Of a stretch of 13,874 nt of DNA, positions 8,226 to 13,874 are shown piece by piece; position 1 is the first letter of the stretch, and each line of letters opens with the position of its first letter. The stretch spans positions 1-13,874 of the forward strand of contig JALLAZ010000577.1 in the NCBI GenBank assembly GCA_036939755.1. The letters are read 5' to 3'. Made by a program: the position numbers and the translations under genes. Source of the DNA: Stephanodiscus triporus (Eukaryota; Bacillariophyta; Thalassiosirophyceae; Thalassiosirales; Thalassiosiraceae). A model generated the notes under the pieces. The model was not told the DNA's origin and ran no database searches. It saw nothing but the letters and a program-made list of their open reading frames with translations.

Positions 8226-8495
8226 GATGCGGGTGGCTAGTACTGTTGACGCAGGTTTGCTGATGAGGGCGGAGGGGGTGACGCCACTAGATGAAGCGGG
8301 CGGGGCAGCGGATGATGATGAATGAGTTTGTGGGAGAGATCACAATTGCCAACCCCGACCGAAAGCCCCGGCCCGCTATGGTACGCTTGAAGTTGGGCTA
8401 CTCTATTATTTTCTACTACTCTTCTAGTTGTCGCAGCGTCATAAAATCCGCACAAGAGGGCAGTGAGTAGTGCATGCACTGTATCCGAATGCGTC
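8226..8495. promoter_or_regulatory. Shared divergent promoter region of FAAL and FAH-family genes
   Basis: Only 270 bp separate the FAAL start (minus) from the proposed start of the FAH-family gene (plus), so both promoters and 5' untranslated regions must fit here unless one gene has an unseen upstream exon. TGACGC occurs at 8247-8252 and 8279-8284, and its complement GCGTCA at 8491-8496. These resemble half-sites of bZIP factors (TGACG core), but such short words also occur by chance. No clear TATA box was found for either side. Confidence 0.5.
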
Positions 8496-9323
8496 ATGAT
8501 GATCAAGTCATTGTTCAATGTAACGCGCCCGACCGTCCCAATATTCGTACGTAGCTCCGGGTCCGGCTTCGTCGCCGCTTGCGATTGTGACGCCGCCAGC
8601 GACGTCGATCGCGCAGCCGACGGCGTCGTCGCGCGCTGGGCGAGGAGCGACCTCGAGTTCCCCGTGCGGCGCGTCTACTGCGTGGGACGGAATTATCGGG
8701 AACACGCGATCGAGATGGGGGGCGACCCGGACATCGTCGAGACGCCCTTCTTCTTCCAGAAGCCCGCCGACGCCGTCGTGGTCTGCGACCCAACCGCGAC
8801 GACGGCGACTACGACTGCTTGTCGTGTGCCCTATCCGCCCATGACGTCGTCGCTGCATCACGAGGGCGAGCTGATAGTCGTGATCGGATCGGACGGCCTG
8901 CGCGTGCGGGTCGAGGACGCCATGGACATGGTCTACGGCTATGCCGTCGGATGCGACCTGACACGGAGGGACTTACAGGACGAGGCCAAGCGCGGGGGCA
9001 GGCCGTGGGACGCCGCCAAGGGATTCGATCACGGCTGTCCGATGTCCCCCATCGTTCCGAAACGCGACTTCGAGCCGTCCGAAGATACGAGGATCGAGTT
9101 GACTGTCAACAACTCGCCGCGACAGGCGTCGACGTTGGGGAGGATGATACACTCCGTGCCGGAAATCGTGAGCAATCTGTCGCATTTCTTCGCGCTGCGG
9201 CGGGGCGATCTGATCCTTACCGGAACTCCGGCGGGGGTTTCACATTTGTCCGTCGGGGATGCCGTTTCGATTACGTGCGGTGACTTGATACCGTGTCGAT
9301 TCGTGGTAGGAGAACCCGAGTAA
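8496..9323 (+). CDS. Fumarylacetoacetate hydrolase family protein (FAHD1-like acylpyruvase)
   Basis: From the ATG at 8496 the protein has 275 residues. The frame opens further upstream only through a GTG at 8463, which is unlikely in a nuclear gene, and a second ATG follows at 8499. Family motifs in order are GRNYREH (about 64-70), PFFFQKP, LHHEGEL with the metal-ligand pair E123 and E125, GCDLTRRD with the third ligand D154, and PWDAAKGFD with K175. The C-terminal LILTGTPAG ends at 247. These are the conserved features of the FAH C-terminal domain; FAHD1-type members act on acylpyruvates or oxaloacetate with Mg2+ or Mn2+, usually in mitochondria. The roughly 50-residue N-terminal extension relative to the typical 220-residue FAHD1 could be a targeting sequence, but I cannot confirm that. 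The substrate is uncertain within this family. The gene diverges from the FAAL gene. Confidence 0.9.
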   Translation: MMIKSLFNVTRPTVPIFVRSSGSGFVAACDCDAASDVDRAADGVVARWARSDLEFPVRRVYCVGRNYREHAIEMGGDPDIVETPFFFQKPADAVVVCDPTATTATTTACRVPYPPMTSSLHHEGELIVVIGSDGLRVRVEDAMDMVYGYAVGCDLTRRDLQDEAKRGGRPWDAAKGFDHGCPMSPIVPKRDFEPSEDTRIELTVNNSPRQASTLGRMIHSVPEIVSNLSHFFALRRGDLILTGTPAGVSHLSVGDAVSITCGDLIPCRFVVGEPE

Positions 9324-9964
9324 TCGGTCAAATAAGGACGATGTATTTTGGAGAGGAAAATGTAACCTCCTCATCCTATGTTCCCTTTTTTATGTTAATC
9401 CCAAATATCATCATTGAGAAACTTCTCCTTGCGCCGTGCGGTGGAACTCAGGAGGCATCCTACCATAATATGTCAGCATTCTAAATGTCTACCTCGACGC
9501 GATTGTCGACAGTTCATGCATGCTCTACATTCACGGAAGCCCTTCATTTATACTTCTGTCTTGGTAGTTCGTGTGCAGGTTATTGGGATAATTAAACCGA
9601 GCCTCCCAAAAGCGAGAGCGCGACATCAGCACAGACTACTCCTAACTGACATGCTAGTAGAAGGTTGAGGATCTCACTTGCAACCGAAAACTGGGCTGTT
9701 AAAATTAAAGAAAGCCGCTCAGCAGACACTGAAGCGTTCACCTATTCATTTTCAGAACGTCAGACCCGAGTACTTTCCTCTCCCTCCACACGCAGAAAAA
9801 AATGCAAAAATCTTGAGTGAAAAATCACAGCCATGTCAACGGCGCATTATTGCCCTTGTTGGTGACAGATAAACATAAAAACATACTCTCTCTTCCTCCC
9901 CCCCCTCCCCTACGCGGGATCAGATTCATTCCATTCAAAGGATGCCCTCCTCCCCCATCCATCC
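9324..9964. other. Convergent intergenic region between FAH and DHHC genes
   Basis: This 641-bp stretch lies between two converging genes and should contain both 3' untranslated regions. I see no supported gene or RNA. A C/T-rich tract at about 9886-9912 lies just beyond the DHHC stop. Short open frames carry no recognisable domain. Confidence 0.5.
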
Positions 9965-11273
9965 TCATACTATTCCCTGCTGTCCCTGCCCGCCGTTCGA
10001 CGCCGCCTGATCCATGAACTGCTGCTCCCTCAGCAGTCGTTGCGGAGTGCTGTAACCCATGACGCGATCGTAATCGTCGAAGATCGGGTCCACGGGGAAC
10101 GGCCATGTCAGGATCCCCGCTATCCCGAAGACGTCCTTGAGCGCTATGGGCTCCTCGTCGCTCTGGCTCATGGTGTTCGTCGCCTTCTTCTTGAGCCTGT
10201 CGATCGTGCCGATGCCCGTCATCAGACCGTAGGTGACGTTCATGAGCATCGACGACGTGAAGAGGAAGGCGCCGATGCACAGGAACGTCATGGCGCGGAC
10301 GAGGTGGATCACCACCACGTGGAACGTGCATCCCTCGTCGGCGCAGAAGAAGTAATTCCAACCGAACAGGACCAGGGAGTACGACGCGCACGTCCAGGTG
10401 TATATCAAGAAAAGGATGAAATGTTTCAGATTCGCCGCGCCGACGCAATTGTTCATCTATCCCCACCAAAAAAAACGGCGTGGGGGCGCGAGCGCAAATA
10501 ATTAGCGAATGGACGGTTGTTGTTAGGAGAGAATCCGAAAGAAAAATAATTGAAAGACAACTCAAACCCGAAAACGAATAAACAAAAACACGGGGCTAAT
10601 AGCTCACCCACGGACAGTGATGGTCCATCCTGCTCACGCATCGGTTGCATATGCGACAGTGGTGGCTCATGGGCGGCTTGAATGTCTGACACTGTCCGCA
10701 CATGCTGTGACTGGGATTCTCCCTCCGTTGCTCCTCCTGCGGGACCGCCGCCCTCGGCACGGATCCCGGATCGGTGAGGGACGTCTTGGCGTGGCAAGCC
10801 AAAGCCATCGCGCACAGGAGGGTGTATATCATCCCGAGGACGGGGGGGAATCCCTTGGTTATGGTCAACAGGGTGACGGTGACGGCCGAGTAGGTCATGA
10901 GGAGCCAAACGAGCGTGGCCATGATGGACCCCGCCTGATCGCCGGAATTCATCCATATCCCGTTCTCCTCGCCTGTACCGAGGGAGAAGGACCACGGCTC
11001 GTCGTTGTGGATGTCGATGTAATACTCGCCGGGGGAGCGTATGCGGGGCATCATCGTCGTCGTAGTCGTCGTCGTCGTCCCCCCCCCTCCCCCGGCGTGC
11101 CACGGATCCTTGGCGGCGGTCTGGCAGACTCTCGCCTCGAGGTATTCCGACGAGTCTATTTGGCACCCGCACAATGCGTCGAGGCACGTCCGCAACAGGG
11201 GACGGCCGGCCCCGGAGTTGGTCGCGGACGACGAGCTGCTCGTCCCCATGTCCTTCTTGCTTATCGTGACCAT
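9965..11273 (-). CDS. DHHC-type protein S-palmitoyltransferase, two exons
   Basis: Exon 1 is 11273-10608 (222 codons) and exon 2 is 10456-9965 (163 codons plus stop), giving 385 residues. The start ATG sits in GCCGCCATGG, a strong Kozak context. The enzyme moves palmitate from acyl-CoA to cysteines of membrane-associated proteins through an acyl-enzyme on the DHHC cysteine. Two hydrophobic spans lie at about 115-138 and 142-160. A TDPG motif follows at 167-170, then the cysteine-rich domain from C192 ([18 protein letters not shown]) to D217-H218-H219-C220. Splicing gives DHHCPW joined to MNNCVG, restoring the conserved NNCVG. Two more hydrophobic spans follow in exon 2. The TTxE motif expected after the fourth span is reduced to GTID. 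The N-terminus is low-complexity, with Ser, Gly and Thr runs. Substrates are unknown. Confidence 0.92.
10457..10607 (-). other. 151-bp intron of the DHHC gene
   Basis: The donor is TGG|GTGAGC and the acceptor GGGGATAG|ATG, with a run of eight T about 12 bases before the acceptor AG. Unspliced, exon 1 reads into a TAG nine bases beyond the donor. Splicing in phase 0 joins the active-site DHHCPW directly to NNCVG, the invariant continuation of the family, which makes the boundary secure without RNA data. Confidence 0.88.
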
Positions 11274-12407
11274 GGCGGCCGTTTTATTGTTATTATTATT
11301 ACTTTCGTGCTTACGCCACGGTTAATCGGCCCCACGAAATGACGACCCGACGCAGTGCGTATCTCTAGAGAGAGAGAGGTGGGTAGCGATCACAGTCGGC
11401 TATCTACAGTGGTATTCCGAACGACGACAACGGGGGGGAAAATGATGATAACTACGCCAGGGTGTTCCTAACTCCCTTCATAAGGAAAAAATCGGTGGAA
11501 TCAATAGTTGTAGAGCGTCCGTCGTATTATTCGGATCGAGAATGTTGTCATCGTCCTCTAGCTCCTGGTCAACGCATCCCCTGCCTGCTCGGTTGTTGTT
11601 GTGTTGTGCTCAATTCCTCTCTCACCATAAATAAAGCATCGAGATGGAGGGCGAGGCTGGCTGCTACCATAATAGAGTAGAGTATGATGTATCATCAGCT
11701 ACGATAGCTTGGGGGGGCACGGAAACAACCGTCATTGGAGCGAAACTGCACCCCCTTTCCTACATGCCCGAAAGGGTTTTAATGCGAGAGAAAGGTAATT
11801 TCAGATACCCATCTGAACAAGGCCACACCAACAAAACAAGCGAGAGGAAGGAAAGAGCACCAGCCACGCACACACAACATCATAAAAAATATTATCACAA
11901 GAGACAAAACTAAAGGCACTGAGCCCATAATCGAATCACCGTCACCTAGATACCCGCCACGTCGGGGTAACATAGATAGTTTGCCTGTGCGTGAGTGAGT
12001 GTTTCCCCCCTCTCCTCTCTAGATATTATTACAATACTCCAAAATGGCGGCGATGCCCGAGAGTGGGCACGATAGATACCATGTACACTCTTTTTTCCGA
12101 AAAAAAATAACGTGATGAAGGTCGCGAATGGAACGATTGGAATAGGAGGAAAAGGGGGGGGGGGGGGATTCGCGCCCCTTCCCTCCCGTTCGATGATAAC
12201 GATGCGCGCCATTCGAACGCCCCGTCCCCGCTAAATTCTCTCCCCTCTCCCCCGCGACTCCATCGCAGGAGGAGGCAGATCCTCGGGCAGAGGCGACTTG
12301 GCTAGCAGGCGCCCGCGCGCCCCCAACGACGCGCAATCACGCCATCGAATAGTCGAGTCGAATCGTCGAATCGTCCCGATAATCTCTCGGGGGGGGGCGC
12401 GTCCGTC
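11274..12407. promoter_or_regulatory. Divergent upstream region of the DHHC and 436-residue protein genes
   Basis: This 1134-bp region separates two diverging starts and must hold both promoters. It contains an AG-repeat tract near 11366-11380, a homopolymer of 14 G at 12154-12167, and an inverted repeat CGTTCGA / TCGAACG at 12187-12193 and 12213-12219. Three TCGAAT copies lie at 12345, 12358 and 12366, about 40-60 bases before the plus-strand ATG. None matches a regulatory element I can name. No gene inside the region is supported. Confidence 0.5.
12154..12167 (+). repeat. Homopolymer run of 14 G
   Basis: Fourteen consecutive G follow an A-rich tetrad in the intergenic region. Such a run is prone to length errors in sequencing and in replication, so its exact length should not be relied on. 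Confidence 0.85.
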
Positions 12408-13193
12408 ATGGCAGGGCCGAAACTCGGCCCGCGCCCGCCCGACTTCGACGAGGCGCGCGTACGACGATCGCCCACCTTCCGCAGGTGGCTCCTGCTTCCC
12501 CCCGGCTCCGAGCTCGTTTACGCGTGTCGGACGTTCGTCAAAGGCGGGATCGACGACGAGGAGAGGCTCATGCGTCGGATCATGATCGCGCGCAGGGCCA
12601 ACCTCAGGGATCACGACGTGCTCGTTAGGGCGAGGGAGGAGGTCGATGACGACGGTGTGGATGTGGCGATGGGGGGGGGGACGATGGCGGGATCGACACG
12701 TCGACGACGGAGCGGCGCCGGCGCGACGACTACGACTGCGACTGCGACTGCGCAATCGACTACGACCGGGGGGGCGGGGGATGACGACGTCGACGACGGA
12801 TCGCCGTCCCCGTCCACCGCGACCGTCGTCGCACCCGGCCCGCGTCGTACACTCCCCGGGATGGCGGGAGGACGAGTCGGGCCCCGTTCCGACGAGGACG
12901 TATTGCGCGAGATGGACGTGCACGCCGTGGAGAGTACGAGGTCGTACCGACGTTGGACGGCGTTGGCCGACGGCGAGCAATTCGCGTACAACCAGACGTA
13001 CGTCAAGGGTCGGGACGGACACGATTGGCTCTTGAGGAAGAACATATGGAGGAGGATGAGGTACAGGCGTATGAATCGGGCTAGGGTCGAGAGTATGAGG
13101 GCACGGCGAGGGACGACGACGACGACGACGATGACGACGACGGCGATGAGGGCGGGATTGAGACGGGAGGGACGACGGGGGGAGGAGGAGGAG

Positions 13194-13224
<31 letters not shown>

Positions 13225-13718
13225 GAGGCCGACCCCTCGTAGACTCCAGGGCCGCGGAGGACGCCGCCGCCGCGGCGGCGGCGGGCGCGCTGGCGTCGAA
13301 CCCGTCCTTCGACGGCCTCGGCGTGGTCGACGCCGACGCCGTTGCGGCGCTGGGGGGTGGAGCGGCGGCATCGGCGGAATCGGGGGTGGGCAGTGACGAC
13401 GATCATCATCATCATCATCACGCGTCGTCGTCGTCGTCGAGCGCCCTCTCGGGCGCGCTCGACGCGGCGGCGCGCCTCGCGGCGGCGGTCTCGGCGGCGG
13501 CGGCGGCGGTCGGGGCTGGGACGACGACGGACGACGGGGAGGCGGAAGCGGCGATGGCGATGGACGACGGCGGCGACGAAGAAGACGACGACGATGACGG
13601 CGAAGGGGAGGACGAAGACGCGGACGGCACGCCGACGGACGTCGGATCGGGGGTGGTCGGCGGCATCGGTGACGACGACGACGATGCGAGGGATGTGTCC
13701 GTGATATTCGCGGTGTAG
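12408..13718 (+). CDS. Unrecognised 436-residue protein with a duplicated basic motif and acidic Ala-rich tail
   Basis: I do not recognise the family. Two related segments of about 48 residues occur at 21-67 and 177-224. Shared positions are Arg-Arg-Trp (25-27 and 181-183), a Glu eight or seven residues later, then Thr-[Phe/Tyr]-Val-Lys-Gly (42-46 and 197-201), a Leu nine residues beyond that Lys, an Ile thirteen beyond it, and an Arg-rich end. The two are separated by a Thr/Gly/Asp-rich spacer. After residue 235 the protein is low-complexity: Thr run, Asp9 at 264-272, Ala7, His6 at 333-338, Ser runs and a final Asp/Glu-rich region, ending in DVSVIFAV. No signal peptide or membrane span is seen. 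The basic motif plus acidic tail could suit a nuclear protein, but that is a guess. Support for a real gene comes from the repeated conserved motif in this frame, the length and the ATG start. The sequence is very GC-rich, so long frames also open on the other strand. Confidence 0.72.
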
Positions 13719-13874
13719 ATGGCAGACGATCCTTGCTTTATTCAATACCCTATTGTTAGATGTATTATTAATTAACAGCTTTACCACTATGGGCACAGAT
13801 ATGCGCCCAGCTTTTTTTTGAGCTCCGTTGGCGAATAATAACTTTTCGAATATCCATCCGCTCAGCTAGCTGAA
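13719..13874. other. 3' flank with a hairpin followed by eight T
   Basis: Composition drops abruptly to AT-rich after the stop codon. GGGCACA (13791-13797) pairs with TGCGCCC (13802-13808) with one mismatch around a GATA loop, and T8 follows at 13812-13819. The shape recalls a transcription terminator or an RNA 3' end. It is not the histone stem-loop. No RNA gene was recognised upstream of it. Confidence 0.4.

Noticed and set aside
8463..8495. Upstream extension of the FAH-family protein from GTG at 8463
   Set aside because: GTG starts are not expected in nuclear genes; the ATG at 8496 gives a complete family protein.
8237..8518. Minus-strand frame across the FAAL/FAH intergenic region
   Set aside because: It overlaps the start of the FAH-family gene, has no known domain and is not in a position to be joined by an evident splice site to the FAAL; treated as chance.
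9600..9700. tRNA-like stem around GGTTG and CAACC
   Set aside because: Only a five-pair stem; no cloverleaf, anticodon arm or T-loop consensus. No tRNA or rRNA was recognised anywhere in the window.
12231..13796. 521-codon open frame on the minus strand opposite the 436-residue gene
   Set aside because: Its product is Arg/Pro/Val-rich low-complexity sequence expected from reading the antisense of GAC/GCC triplet DNA; the plus frame has a duplicated conserved motif. High GC removes stop codons, so length alone means little.
13791..13819. Histone-type 3' stem-loop or bacterial terminator
   Set aside because: The stem sequence does not match the histone consensus, and the genes here are eukaryotic, so a rho-independent terminator is not expected; listed only as a hairpin.

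Overview
The window looks like nuclear DNA of a eukaryotic microalga, most likely a diatom or related stramenopile. This is an inference from several features: compact genes with few introns, one short GT-AG intron, a Kozak-type start context, a eukaryotic DHHC palmitoyltransferase, a possible C-terminal CaaX box, and GC-rich genes beside AT-rich repeat DNA. I cannot name the species from the sequence alone.

Layout. Positions 1 to about 5126 are gene-poor. They hold a degenerate 30/31-bp minisatellite (1-490), short simple repeats, a 181-bp tandem duplication (650-1011), a hairpin followed by a T run (1018-1076), a G-rich tract, a diverged repeat block (about 2082-2640), and minus-strand tracts at 3175-4462 that look like broken coding sequence. 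Positions 5127-13718 hold four genes: a 1032-residue fatty acyl-AMP ligase (FAAL) fused to an acyl carrier protein (minus); a fumarylacetoacetate-hydrolase-family protein (plus), divergent from the FAAL over 270 bp; a two-exon DHHC palmitoyltransferase (minus); and a 436-residue unrecognised protein (plus) with a duplicated basic motif and an acidic, alanine-rich tail.

How the genes could fit together. The FAAL should activate a fatty acid as acyl-adenylate and hand it to the phosphopantetheine arm of its own carrier domain. Its C-terminus ends in Cys-Cys-Gly-Cys-Thr-Val-Met, which reads as a CaaX prenylation box with two neighbouring cysteines that could be S-acylated. That would make it a membrane-tethered acyl-loading enzyme, a combination I do not know from described FAALs, and it is the most interesting item here. 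A DHHC S-acyltransferase gene lies about 3 kb from the FAAL start, but any functional link is speculation. No polyketide synthase or peptide synthetase is visible in the window.

Base composition changes sharply inside the FAAL gene near 6785: the 5' half is GC-rich and the 3' half AT-rich. The 436-residue gene is extremely GC-rich and full of trinucleotide runs.
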